Below, piece by piece: positions 33,479 to 42,210 of a stretch of 64,000 bases of DNA. The stretch is from Gemmatimonadota bacterium (GTDB lineage Bacteria > Gemmatimonadota > Gemmatimonadetes > Longimicrobiales > Gaopeijiaceae). A program made the position numbers and the translations under genes. How positions within the stretch are numbered: the stretch's first letter is position 1; each line of letters opens with the position of its first letter. The notes below the pieces were generated by a model, which did no database searches, was not told the origin of the DNA, and was given only the letters and a program-made list of their open reading frames with translations. The stretch covers positions 62,001-126,000 of the forward strand of contig JAWKQO010000002.1 in assembly GCA_041390105.1 (NCBI GenBank), written 5' to 3'.

Positions 33479-35068
33479 TCACATGCGCGGACTGTTGCGG
33501 CTGTCGCGCACGGCCTGATCGCAGGTGGGCCATTCCATCTGCTCACCGGTGCGACCGTTCACCGGCATGACCCGGCGCGTGCGGTCCACCAGCTCGGGAT
33601 CCTCGGAGGCCAGGTAGACCAGCGACGCCACCAGCACGGCGTTGTTCTTCAGATCGTCGAAGACGAGCTTGTCGAACGTGTCGCGATGCGTGTGCCAGGT
33701 ATGCGTGCCATAGTCCCAGCTCAGGGCACCCAGCCCGAAGCCCGGCGCGCCGGCGCAGACGAACGACGCGCTGTCCGTCCCTCCACCGGACGGCATCCCC
33801 GGGAAGTTCTCGTCGATGAAGCGGGTGACCTCCGACGGCACCTGCGACAACCAACGTCCCAGGCTGGCTCCGGCGCCGAGGAAGCCTGACGCGCTGATGT
33901 TGACCACCCGTCCGGTTCCGTTGTCCTGGTTGAAGAGCGCCTGAAGTCCGTCGCGGATCTCGGGATGGTCTTCGACGAACGCGTGCGAGCCATTGAGGCC
34001 CTGCTCCTCGCCGCTCCAGAGTCCCACGATGATGGTCCGCTTGGGGTTGGGATAGACGTCGGCCAGGATGCGTGCCGCCTCCATCATGAGCAGCGAGCCG
34101 GTACCGTTGTCGGTGGCGCCCGAGCCGCCCTCCCAGGAATCGAAGTGGGCGGAGAGCATCACGTACTCGTCGGGCAGCTCGCTACCGCGCCGCGCCGCGA
34201 TCACGTTGTAGACGGGCACCTCGCCCAGGTTGCGGGCCTCCGCGGTGAGACGCAGCACCGGCGCCTGGCCATTGTCGGCCAGGCGGTACACCAGCCCGTA
34301 GTCTTCGCACCCCAGCTCGAAGGTCGGGATCTCGCGCGCGTAGGCGTTGAACACGCGCGTGGTGCCGTAGGAGCCAGGCCACTGCGAGGTCACGATCCCC
34401 AGCGCTCCGGCTTGTTCGAGCTGCTGGTGCAGGTCGCGGAAACGGGGGTCGTTGCCACCGGCCGCGCGCAGGTTGGCATTCCACGCCTGCTCTGCCCGTT
34501 GGCGGGCTTCGTCCATGCGCTCGAAGGAGCCGGGCTGGGCGAACTCGTGCCACTGGTCATCCGAGCGACAGGTGGGCTGCGGGAACGACAGCATCACATA
34601 GGTCCCCCGCACCGAACCCAGGAAGCGCTGCCAGTCGGCAGCGGAGCGGATGGTCGGAAGCACGGAGACGCCACCTTCCACCGCCCGCCCGCCGGTTCCC
34701 GGACTCCAGGCCAGGATCCGTCCCTCGAGGGTGCGCACGCGGGGTTGGATCAAGGACACGGTGCTGGGTCCCCGGTCCCAACCTTCCCAGGTTCCGTATT
34801 CCTCGCGCCGGGCGTCGTATCCCCAACCGGACAACCGGCGGACCGCCCAGTCCTGGGCGCGTTCCATCCCCGGGGATGCCGTCAGCCGGGGGCCGATGGA
34901 GTCGAGCAGCGCTTGCGCCAAGGGCTCGAGCTGGGAGCGGTTCATCGCGTGATCCCAGATCTGTTGCAACACGGGGTCGTCCGTGGCCAGTGTCTGGGTC
35001 GACGCGGGCGCCGCGCTCGAAGCGACCAACGCGATCATGAGTCCTGCGACCGAGCACGAACGACGCAT
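33479..35068 (-). CDS. Secreted M28-family metallopeptidase
   Basis: 529 residues with a signal peptide (GLMIALVASSAAPASTQ). A PA-type insert precedes the peptidase domain. Zinc ligands and catalytic residues appear in order: SAHFDSW (His), GATDNGTG (bridging Asp), SGEEQGLNG (catalytic Glu and ligand Glu), NQDNGTG (Asp), and THRDTFDK (His). This matches aminopeptidases and carboxypeptidases of the M28 family. ATG 35068 was chosen for the signal peptide. It is likely to release amino acids from peptides outside the cytoplasm. Upstream is 134 bp to the kinase gene on the same strand. Confidence 0.93.
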   Translation of the reverse strand: MRRSCSVAGLMIALVASSAAPASTQTLATDDPVLQQIWDHAMNRSQLEPLAQALLDSIGPRLTASPGMERAQDWAVRRLSGWGYDARREEYGTWEGWDRGPSTVSLIQPRVRTLEGRILAWSPGTGGRAVEGGVSVLPTIRSAADWQRFLGSVRGTYVMLSFPQPTCRSDDQWHEFAQPGSFERMDEARQRAEQAWNANLRAAGGNDPRFRDLHQQLEQAGALGIVTSQWPGSYGTTRVFNAYAREIPTFELGCEDYGLVYRLADNGQAPVLRLTAEARNLGEVPVYNVIAARRGSELPDEYVMLSAHFDSWEGGSGATDNGTGSLLMMEAARILADVYPNPKRTIIVGLWSGEEQGLNGSHAFVEDHPEIRDGLQALFNQDNGTGRVVNISASGFLGAGASLGRWLSQVPSEVTRFIDENFPGMPSGGGTDSASFVCAGAPGFGLGALSWDYGTHTWHTHRDTFDKLVFDDLKNNAVLVASLVYLASEDPELVDRTRRVMPVNGRTGEQMEWPTCDQAVRDSRNSPRM

Positions 35069-35202
35069 CGTGTTGCCCTCTGAGGGTGGTCCGGATCGTT
35101 GAAGTGCGAGCACGGCGAACTTCGGGGCGAGGCGTGGGGCGGGGCAAGGCGGAGGGGCGGCGGCGGTGCGCGAGGGGCGGAGATCCCGGGGTCCTCCCCG
35201 CC

Positions 35203-37863
35203 TCAAGACGACGGGGGCGTGCGCAGAGCCGCGTAGCGTTCAGCCTCAGCGGGCTTGCCGCTGGCCCGGTAGTAGCGCACCAGCTGCCCCAGCAACTGAT
35301 TCCACGATTCGGCCTCCTGGGCCCGCAGTGGCTCGAAGACGCGCAGGGACTCGAGCAGGTGGGGCTCCGCTTCCGCAAAGCGCCCCAGATCCATCAGGCA
35401 CCCACCGACCTTGTACTCGGCGTTGGCGGTCAGGGGATGATCGGCGCCGATCTTCTGCTGTCGGATGGACAGGGTGCGCTCGAATTCGGCGAGCGCCTCG
35501 CGGTGACGGCCCAGGGCATGGAACGACATGCCGATGTTGTTGTGCGAATAGGCGGCCTGTGGGTGATCCGGGCCTGCCGCGGCCTCGATCAGGCCCAAGG
35601 ACTCGCGATGCAGCGCGATAGCCTCTTCACGGCGACCCTGCATGTCCAGGATCACACCGAGGTTGGTCAGGGTGCTGGCGAGCAAAGGGTTCTCGTTGCC
35701 GTAGAGCTCGCGTTGCATTCGTAGCGCTTCCCGCGTGAGTGCTTCGCCCTCCTGGAGGTCACCCGTCCGGACCAGCGCCACGCTCAGGTTGTTGATGACG
35801 GCGGCGAGGCGGGGATGAGGATCGGGGAGACTGGCCCGCAGCATGGCCACGGCCTCGCGGTTGATGCGGATGGCCTCGTCCAGCCGGTTCCAGTCGATCA
35901 GCATGCTGGCGAGCATGGTCATGCGGACGGCCACGCGGGGGTGGTCCGGACCCAGGCGGGCTCGGTCCAGCTCGAGTGCCCGACGGAGCACCGAGTCCGC
36001 CTCCGCGAAGCGCGCCGCCCGATGAAGTGCGGCTCCCAGGTTGGAGAGCGTGGTGGCCAGCTCGGGGTCGTCGGGTGCCATCCCCACCTGGGCGAGCGCG
36101 AGGGCGTGGCGGTAGACGGTCTCGGCCTCGGCCTGTTGCCCCTGCACCTGCAGGGCGGTCCCCAGTCCGTTGAGCGTGAGCACACGCTCCCGCAGCATCG
36201 CGGCGGAGTCGCTGGCGAAGATCGAGTCCGCCGAGCGTAGGAGAGCCTCGGACTCGGCGGCCCGCCCCTTCTGCCAGTATGCTGTCGAAAGCTGACGGCG
36301 GATGGCGCCGGTCTCTCGGGCATCCAGGGCGGTGGTCTCCCGGGTGAGGGCTTCCGCGCGCTCCAACAGGGGGATGGCATCGTCCAGCTGACCAATCTCC
36401 ATCTGGGCGCCGCCCAGACTGGTGAGCAGACGTGCCTGTACGCGCGGACGATCCGCCAGGTCGTCCATGACCTTGGCCGCGCCCTCCGCCAGAAAGGTGC
36501 GGATGCGCATGGTGTCCCGGCGCTCGGCGCCCAGGGCGAACGGGTCCGGGGCTCGGAACAACGTCTCCAGGAAGCTCGAGACCTCCACCGCCACGTCCCG
36601 CTCCTCGGCGATCGCGCGAGCTTGGGCGCGGCTCGTCGTCGCATAGCGGGCAGATACCACGGCCAGGGCGGCCAGGCTGGTGGCCAGCGCCAGGGACGCT
36701 CCCACCGCGGCGCGGTGTCGCTGAAGGAAGCGGATGGCCACGTAGCCGAAGGACTCCGGTCGGGCCTCCACCGGAAAGCCCTGCAGAAAGCGCCGGACAT
36801 CGGTGGCCAGGTCGGCCACCGACGCGTAGCGTCGCTCGGGTTCCTTGCGCAGCGTCTTCAGGACGATGCAGTCCAGATCGCCCCGGATCTTTCCGGGAGC
36901 CACCGGAGGCTGCGCCAGATGCAGACGCTGTAGCCGCTCGGGATCGGTGGCCGCGGTCGCCGGAGGGAGCGGGTCGCGCTCGCAGATCGCACGATGCAGC
37001 TCGAGCGGCGAAACGAACTGATAGGGCCGCGAGCCTGTGAGCAGCTCATACAGGAGGATGCCCAGCGCATAGACGTCGGTGGCGATCGTGATGGGTTCGC
37101 CCAGGAACTGCTCGGGGGCCGCATGCTCGGGGGTGAGCAGCAGCAGATCGCCCGTGTTCGAGCCGGCCCAGGGATCGGCGTCCAGCAACTTCGCGATCCC
37201 GAAGTCCAACAGACGGACGTCGCCCTCCTCGGTCACCAGGATGTTGCTGGGCTTCAGATCTCGGTGCACCACCAGATTGGCATGGGCGAACTGGACGGCG
37301 TCGCATACCGTCAGGAACAAGCGCAGGCGTTCTCGTAGCGAAAGTGCGTGCTCCTGGGCATAGGTGGTGAGGGGCTTCCCCTCCACGTACTGCATGACCA
37401 GATAGGGGCGGGCGTCCTCCGTGACGCCGCCGTCCAGCAGCGTGGCGATATTCGGATGCTGCAGTCGGGCGAGGACCTGGCGTTCGGTCTGGAAGCGGCG
37501 GACCAACGTGGAGAGGTCGCGGTCCGGACGGATCAGCTTGATGGCGACGCGCTGTTCGTATTGATCGTCCGCGCGCCGAGCCAGGTACACCTCACCCATC
37601 CCGCCCCGTCCGAGCAGCGAATCGATGGCGAACGCGCCCACCCGGTCTCCCGGGGCACGCGGGGGCTCGAGCTCCGAGCTCCCACCGGCTTGGCGTCGCG
37701 CGCGGGTGGCTGCGTCGTGTCCGGCCAGCACACCCTCGATCTCCTGACGCAGCGCACGATCATCCCCGCAGGCGCGGTCCAGAAAGGCGGCGCGCTCCTC
37801 GGTGGGGACTTCGATCGCCTCGAAGAAGAGGTCGGCCAGCCGGTCCCAGGTTCCGGAGTCCAT
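35203..37863 (-). CDS. Membrane Ser/Thr protein kinase with TPR extracytoplasmic domain
   Basis: 886 residues. An N-terminal 70-residue leader (WDRLADLFFEAIEVPTEERAAFLDRAC) is typical of this Gemmatimonadota/Acidobacteriota kinase group. The Hanks-type kinase domain (about 76-365) has LLGRGGMGEVY, K109 in VAIK, catalytic H200-R-D-L-K-P-S-N and D220-F-G, and an activation-loop LTPEHAAPEQF. A membrane helix at about 385-405 is followed by eight or more TPR_12-type repeats (AETVYRHALALAQVGM and ELDRARLGPDHPRVAVRM style) to the C terminus. It is 12 bp behind its paralogue at 37876-40371, so the two form an operon. Substrates are unknown. Confidence 0.92.
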   Translation of the reverse strand: MDSGTWDRLADLFFEAIEVPTEERAAFLDRACGDDRALRQEIEGVLAGHDAATRARRQAGGSSELEPPRAPGDRVGAFAIDSLLGRGGMGEVYLARRADDQYEQRVAIKLIRPDRDLSTLVRRFQTERQVLARLQHPNIATLLDGGVTEDARPYLVMQYVEGKPLTTYAQEHALSLRERLRLFLTVCDAVQFAHANLVVHRDLKPSNILVTEEGDVRLLDFGIAKLLDADPWAGSNTGDLLLLTPEHAAPEQFLGEPITIATDVYALGILLYELLTGSRPYQFVSPLELHRAICERDPLPPATAATDPERLQRLHLAQPPVAPGKIRGDLDCIVLKTLRKEPERRYASVADLATDVRRFLQGFPVEARPESFGYVAIRFLQRHRAAVGASLALATSLAALAVVSARYATTSRAQARAIAEERDVAVEVSSFLETLFRAPDPFALGAERRDTMRIRTFLAEGAAKVMDDLADRPRVQARLLTSLGGAQMEIGQLDDAIPLLERAEALTRETTALDARETGAIRRQLSTAYWQKGRAAESEALLRSADSIFASDSAAMLRERVLTLNGLGTALQVQGQQAEAETVYRHALALAQVGMAPDDPELATTLSNLGAALHRAARFAEADSVLRRALELDRARLGPDHPRVAVRMTMLASMLIDWNRLDEAIRINREAVAMLRASLPDPHPRLAAVINNLSVALVRTGDLQEGEALTREALRMQRELYGNENPLLASTLTNLGVILDMQGRREEAIALHRESLGLIEAAAGPDHPQAAYSHNNIGMSFHALGRHREALAEFERTLSIRQQKIGADHPLTANAEYKVGGCLMDLGRFAEAEPHLLESLRVFEPLRAQEAESWNQLLGQLVRYYRASGKPAEAERYAALRTPPSS

Positions 37864-37875
37864 GCGTACGGTTTC

Positions 37876-40371
37876 CTATCGATCCAGCGGCCGCCGCTGG
37901 GCGGCGTAGCGTTCGGCGTCGGCGTCGCGCCCCAGCTCCCGATAGAGGCGGGAGAGCTGGTCGAGCAGGTGGTCCCACTGCTGCGCTTCCGATTCCTTGA
38001 GCGGCGCGTAGGCGGCGTATGCCTCCAGGAGAAGCCGTTCTGCCGCCTCGTGACGGCCCAGGTCCAACTCGCATTGCCCGGCCTTGCTGGCAACGTTGGC
38101 CGTGAGCGGGTGTTCGGGGCCCAGGGCCTGGCGGCGCAGGGCGAGGGCGGCCAGGTAGGCGTCTGCGGCTTCTCGGTGGCGCCCCAACAGGTGGAGGCTC
38201 ACCCCGATATTCTGATCGGCGGTGGCCACCAGGGGGTGATCCGCCCCCAGGCCCGCCACCAGATTGGCGCGTGCCTCGCGCTTGAGGTCGAGGGCCTCCT
38301 CGCGCTTGCCCTGCGCGTCCAGCATGGCGGCCAGGTTGAGGAGTCCGCTCGCGACATCGGGGTGGGCGTCCCCGAGCAGCTGACGGCGGAGCTGGAGCGT
38401 TTCGCGGAGGATGCGCTCCGCCTCGTCGACGCGTTGTTGCTGATAATACGCGATCGCGAGGTTGCTCTGGGTCGTGATGGTCAGTGGGTGGGGCGACGGG
38501 AGCCGGGCCTGCAGAATGGCGACGGCCTCCTCGAACGCCGTGCCGGCCGCTGCGGGCTCATGACGGTCGAGGAGCAAGGCGCCCAGGTTGTTCAGGCTTC
38601 CCGCCACGCGGGGATGACCGCTGCCGCTGGCGGCGCGTTGCAGTGCCAGCGAGCGCCGCAGGAGTGGCTCCGCCTCGTCCAGACGGGCCTGCGCCTGCAG
38701 CGCCGTCGCCAGGGCCGAGAGGGCGTCGGCCAGGTCGGAGGGGGCCTCCTCGGCTCGGTGCTCGGCCAGTGCGAGCGCGGCGCGGTAGGCCTCCTCGGCC
38801 TCGTCGAAGCGACCCTGCGCTTGCAAAGCGTGACCGAGCGCGCCCCACGTCTTGAGGCGCTCGTCCGTTGCTCCGGAGCCGTCGCGCTCGAGAGACGTCA
38901 GCGCGGCACGGAGCAAGGGCTCCGCCGCCGCGGGTTCGCCCAGTCGCCAGAGCTCCACCGCCAGCGACCGCCGGGAGGAGGCGAGCTCGGCCGCTTCCGG
39001 CGTCAGCGACGCCTCTTGCAGCGCGACGGCCTCCTCGAGGAGGGAGCGGGCCGAGTCCGGACGCCCCAGGTCGGCGTATGCGCGACCCAGCGCCGTCAGG
39101 AGGCGGGCCTGCACGACGGGCTGTTGCCCCAGGTCTTCGCGCACCTTGCGTGTGCCCTCATCCAGGAGATCACGGACGCGTAGCGTGTCGCGCCGCTCGG
39201 CGCCGACCGCGAAGGGGTCGGGAGAGCGGAACAGCTCCTCGAGGAAGGTCGAGACCTGTTGGGCCACGTCGCGCTCGACCTGGATGGCCTCCTCCTGGGC
39301 GCGCGAGGTGACCGCGAAGCGCACCGAGACCAGGGCCAGCGCGGCGAGCGCCGCCGCGGTGGCGCCGCCTGCGGCGACCCCGAAGCGATGGCGGCGCAGA
39401 AACCGTCCCGCCACGTAGCGGAAGTCCTCCGGGCGCGCTTCCACCGGGTAGCCGCCCAGGAAGCGGCGCACGTCCTCTGCCAGCGCGCCAACGGTCCCGT
39501 AGCGACGGTCCGGGTCCTTGCGGATGGCCTTGAGCGCGATCGAGTCGAGGTCCCCCTGGATCCGTTCCGCTGAAACAGGGGAGCGCTCCAGCCCCGCCGC
39601 GGCGAGCCGACCGGCATCCGTGGCGGCCCGACTGGGGGGATCCGGGTCCTGCTCGCAGACGGCGCGGTGCAGCTCGAGCGGGGAAGAGAACTGGAACGGC
39701 CGCGACCCCGCCAGCAGCTCGTACAGGAGCACGCCGAGGGCGTAGACGTCGGTCGCCGTCGTCACCGCGCCGCCCAGGAACTGCTCGGGCGCGGCATGCT
39801 CCGGGGTGAGCAGAAAGAGGTCTTCCGTCGAGGAGTCGGCCCAGCGGTTCGCATCCAGCAGCTTGGCCACGCCGAAGTCGAGCAGTCGTACACTTCCGTC
39901 CGATGTCACCAGGATGTTGCTGGGCTTGAGGTCACGGTGCACGACGAGATTGGAGTGTGCGTATCGGACTGCCTCGCACACGCGGATGAAGAGGCGCAGG
40001 CGTTCCTCGAGGGCGAGTCCGTGCTCCTGGGCGTACGCCGTGATGGGGAGGCCGTCGACGTACTGCATCACCAGATAGGGTTGGCCTGCGTCGGTCACCC
40101 CTCCGTCCAGCAGCGTTGCGATGTCGGGGTGCTGGAGCCGGGCGAGGATCTGGCGCTCGGTCTTGAAGCGCCGGGCCAGCTCTGCGCTGTCCCGTCCGGC
40201 CCTCATCACCTTCACGGCGGCCACCTGCTCGTACTGGGCGTCGGCCCGGCGGGCGAGGTACACCTCGCCCATCCCGCCACTGCCGATTCGGCCCTCCAGC
40301 CGCCACGCACCGATACGCGTGCCTGCCGGCGCTGAGCTGTCCTCGCCGCTCTCCCAGGTCTCGCGTTGCAT
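37876..40371 (-). CDS. Membrane Ser/Thr protein kinase with TPR domain, shorter paralogue
   Basis: 831 residues. The kinase domain starts close to the N terminus (IGSGGMGEVYLARR at about 29-42), with K54 in AAVKV, H145-R-D-L-K-P-S-N and D165-F-G. The membrane helix lies near residue 335-350, followed by TPR repeats. It is clearly homologous to the adjacent kinase across the kinase, membrane and TPR regions, but lacks the N-terminal leader of that protein. The start ATG has AAGGAG about 12 nt upstream. A hairpin (GGTCCC/GGGACC around CGACCGGTCG, 40391-40424) lies in its 5' region. It is the first gene of the kinase pair, divergent from the SDR gene at 40577. Confidence 0.92.
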   Translation of the reverse strand: MQRETWESGEDSSAPAGTRIGAWRLEGRIGSGGMGEVYLARRADAQYEQVAAVKVMRAGRDSAELARRFKTERQILARLQHPDIATLLDGGVTDAGQPYLVMQYVDGLPITAYAQEHGLALEERLRLFIRVCEAVRYAHSNLVVHRDLKPSNILVTSDGSVRLLDFGVAKLLDANRWADSSTEDLFLLTPEHAAPEQFLGGAVTTATDVYALGVLLYELLAGSRPFQFSSPLELHRAVCEQDPDPPSRAATDAGRLAAAGLERSPVSAERIQGDLDSIALKAIRKDPDRRYGTVGALAEDVRRFLGGYPVEARPEDFRYVAGRFLRRHRFGVAAGGATAAALAALALVSVRFAVTSRAQEEAIQVERDVAQQVSTFLEELFRSPDPFAVGAERRDTLRVRDLLDEGTRKVREDLGQQPVVQARLLTALGRAYADLGRPDSARSLLEEAVALQEASLTPEAAELASSRRSLAVELWRLGEPAAAEPLLRAALTSLERDGSGATDERLKTWGALGHALQAQGRFDEAEEAYRAALALAEHRAEEAPSDLADALSALATALQAQARLDEAEPLLRRSLALQRAASGSGHPRVAGSLNNLGALLLDRHEPAAAGTAFEEAVAILQARLPSPHPLTITTQSNLAIAYYQQQRVDEAERILRETLQLRRQLLGDAHPDVASGLLNLAAMLDAQGKREEALDLKREARANLVAGLGADHPLVATADQNIGVSLHLLGRHREAADAYLAALALRRQALGPEHPLTANVASKAGQCELDLGRHEAAERLLLEAYAAYAPLKESEAQQWDHLLDQLSRLYRELGRDADAERYAAQRRPLDR

Positions 40372-40542
40372 GGTTGCGTCCGCTCCTTGGCGGTCCCCGA
40401 CCGGTCGCCGGCCCCGAGGGACCGAGGCACGCGTCTCCCTGGACAGATGCCACCACGGGGCCTGGATGCCAAGGCGTCAGAGGGCAGTGGAGTTGGACAC
40501 CGAAGGGGCCCGGGGACGAGGACCGCTGCCCGCCGGCGCGAC

Positions 40543-40570
40543 TTGACCGACTCCTGCGGCAGTGTAGGGT
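40543..40570 (+). promoter_or_regulatory. Possible promoter of the SDR gene
   Basis: TTGACC (40543-40548, 5 of 6 matches to the -35 consensus) is spaced 16 bp from TAGGGT (40565-40570, TANNNT). The latter ends 6 bp before the ATG at 40577, so the mRNA could be leaderless. AGGG overlapping the -10 might instead serve as a ribosome site. Confidence 0.45.
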
Positions 40571-40576
40571 TGGCCC

Positions 40577-42202
40577 ATGCGATCTCCAGACGCCCTTCCC
40601 TCCGAGGCGCCGGACCCGGCCGACTCCTTCGGGGCCCGCCTCCGGGAAGCCCTGACCGTCCTGGAATCCGTGGTACAGGACCGTGGCCTGTTGGCGGCGT
40701 TACCCAAGGACGAGCAACAGCGCCTGATCCAGGCGGCCGGCTCCGTGTTCTGCCCGGACAAGCAGCAGCGCCGCCGTCTGGTCAAGGAACTGGTCCGGCA
40801 GCGCAACCAGGCGGATGCCGAGCGCGAGGAGGCACTGCTCGATCAAACGGGCATCCGGGCTCTCCGCCGCAAGCCCACGTTCACCACGCCCAACATCTTT
40901 CCTCCGCGGGGGTTCGAGCCGGGCGATCTGGCGCCCGGAGACGGAGGCCTGCCTGGGGCCATCGAGTCCGGCCGCGCGGCTACGTCGCCGCCCGTCGTCG
41001 AGAGCACACACTGCTACGTGTGCAAAGAGGACTACTCGGAGATCCATCACTTCTACGACCAGCTCTGTCCGGCATGCGCCGAGTACAACTATGCCAAGCG
41101 CATGGAGCTGGCGGATCTCAGCGGACGAGTGGCCCTGGTGACGGGAGGTCGGGTCAAGATCGGCTATCAGGCCGCCATCAAGCTCCTGCGCAGCGGCGCC
41201 CACGTGATCGTGACCACGCGCTTTCCTCGGGATGGAGCCGCCCGCTTCGCGGCGGAGCCGGACTTCCCGGACTGGGGGGATCGACTGGAGATCGTCGGGT
41301 TGGATCTACGGCACACACCCAGCGTGGAAGCGTTCTGCTCCGCGCTGCTCGCCACCGGAAGCCGACTCGACTTCATCATCAACAACGCCTGTCAGACGGT
41401 TCGCCGGCCACCCGCATTCTACGAGCATATGATGGAGGCCGAGACTGCAGCGGTGCACACCCTTCCGGAGCACGTCCGCCGCTTGGTCGGTAGCTATGAA
41501 GGTCTGCGTGGCTATCACATGCTCCCGGAAGGCCCGGCGACGGCCGCGGTGGAGGTGGCGCTCGCATCCGGGGACCGCACCGCGCCGCTGGCGGGACTGG
41601 CCCGGGCAGCGGAGCTCAGCCAGGTAGCGCTGCTGCCGGACGAGGTCGAAGCGCAGAAGGCGTTGTTTCCCGGGGGCAGACTCGATCAGGACCTGCAGCA
41701 GGTGGATCTGCGCGACATGAACTCCTGGCGGATGCTGCTGGCAGACGTGCCCACCGTGGAGCTGCTGGAGGTGCATCTCGTCAATGCGGTGGCGCCCTTC
41801 ATCCTGAACGCGCGTCTCAAGCCCTTGATGCTGCGCACTCCGGAGCGCGACAAGCACATCGTCAACGTGTCGGCGATGGAGGGCCAGTTCTATCGTACGT
41901 CCAAGACCACGCGGCATCCACACACCAACATGGCCAAGGCCGCGCTGAACATGATGACGCGCACCGCCGCGGCCGACTACCACAACGACGGCATCCACAT
42001 GAACGCGGTCGACACGGGGTGGGTGACGGACGAGGATCCGGCCGCGCTCGCGGAGCGCAAGCGCGTGGAACACCGCTTCCATCCGCCGCTCGACATCGTC
42101 GACGGCGCCGCCCGCATCGTCGATCCCATCATCCACGGGTTCAACTCGGGCGAGCACGTGTGGGGAAGGTTCCTGAAGGACTACAAGCCCACGCACTGGT
42201 AG
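40577..42202 (+). CDS. Short-chain dehydrogenase variant with N-terminal zinc ribbon
   Basis: 541 residues. The first 140 are helical and charged. A four-cysteine motif follows (C146-Y-V-C149 and C164-P-A-C167), a probable zinc ribbon. The SDR domain begins ALVTGGRVKIGYQ (TGxxxxIG at 189-196) and contains FIINNACQ and S432 in VNVSAMEG. The usual catalytic Tyr four residues before K454 is T450 (HTNMAKAALN), while a separate YxxxK (Y439-K443) occurs 7 residues after the serine. I recall eukaryotic relatives with the same HPHTNMAKAALN segment, so this is a distinct conserved subfamily. The substrate is unknown. The leucine-dehydrogenase-like gene follows 8 bp later. Confidence 0.85.
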   Translation: MRSPDALPSEAPDPADSFGARLREALTVLESVVQDRGLLAALPKDEQQRLIQAAGSVFCPDKQQRRRLVKELVRQRNQADAEREEALLDQTGIRALRRKPTFTTPNIFPPRGFEPGDLAPGDGGLPGAIESGRAATSPPVVESTHCYVCKEDYSEIHHFYDQLCPACAEYNYAKRMELADLSGRVALVTGGRVKIGYQAAIKLLRSGAHVIVTTRFPRDGAARFAAEPDFPDWGDRLEIVGLDLRHTPSVEAFCSALLATGSRLDFIINNACQTVRRPPAFYEHMMEAETAAVHTLPEHVRRLVGSYEGLRGYHMLPEGPATAAVEVALASGDRTAPLAGLARAAELSQVALLPDEVEAQKALFPGGRLDQDLQQVDLRDMNSWRMLLADVPTVELLEVHLVNAVAPFILNARLKPLMLRTPERDKHIVNVSAMEGQFYRTSKTTRHPHTNMAKAALNMMTRTAAADYHNDGIHMNAVDTGWVTDEDPAALAERKRVEHRFHPPLDIVDGAARIVDPIIHGFNSGEHVWGRFLKDYKPTHW

Positions 42203-42210
42203 GGGGTGGC

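Noticed and set aside
37348..39183. 611-codon plus-strand frame over the two kinases
   Set aside because: It spans the junction of two clearly identified kinases on the other strand and has no homology features.
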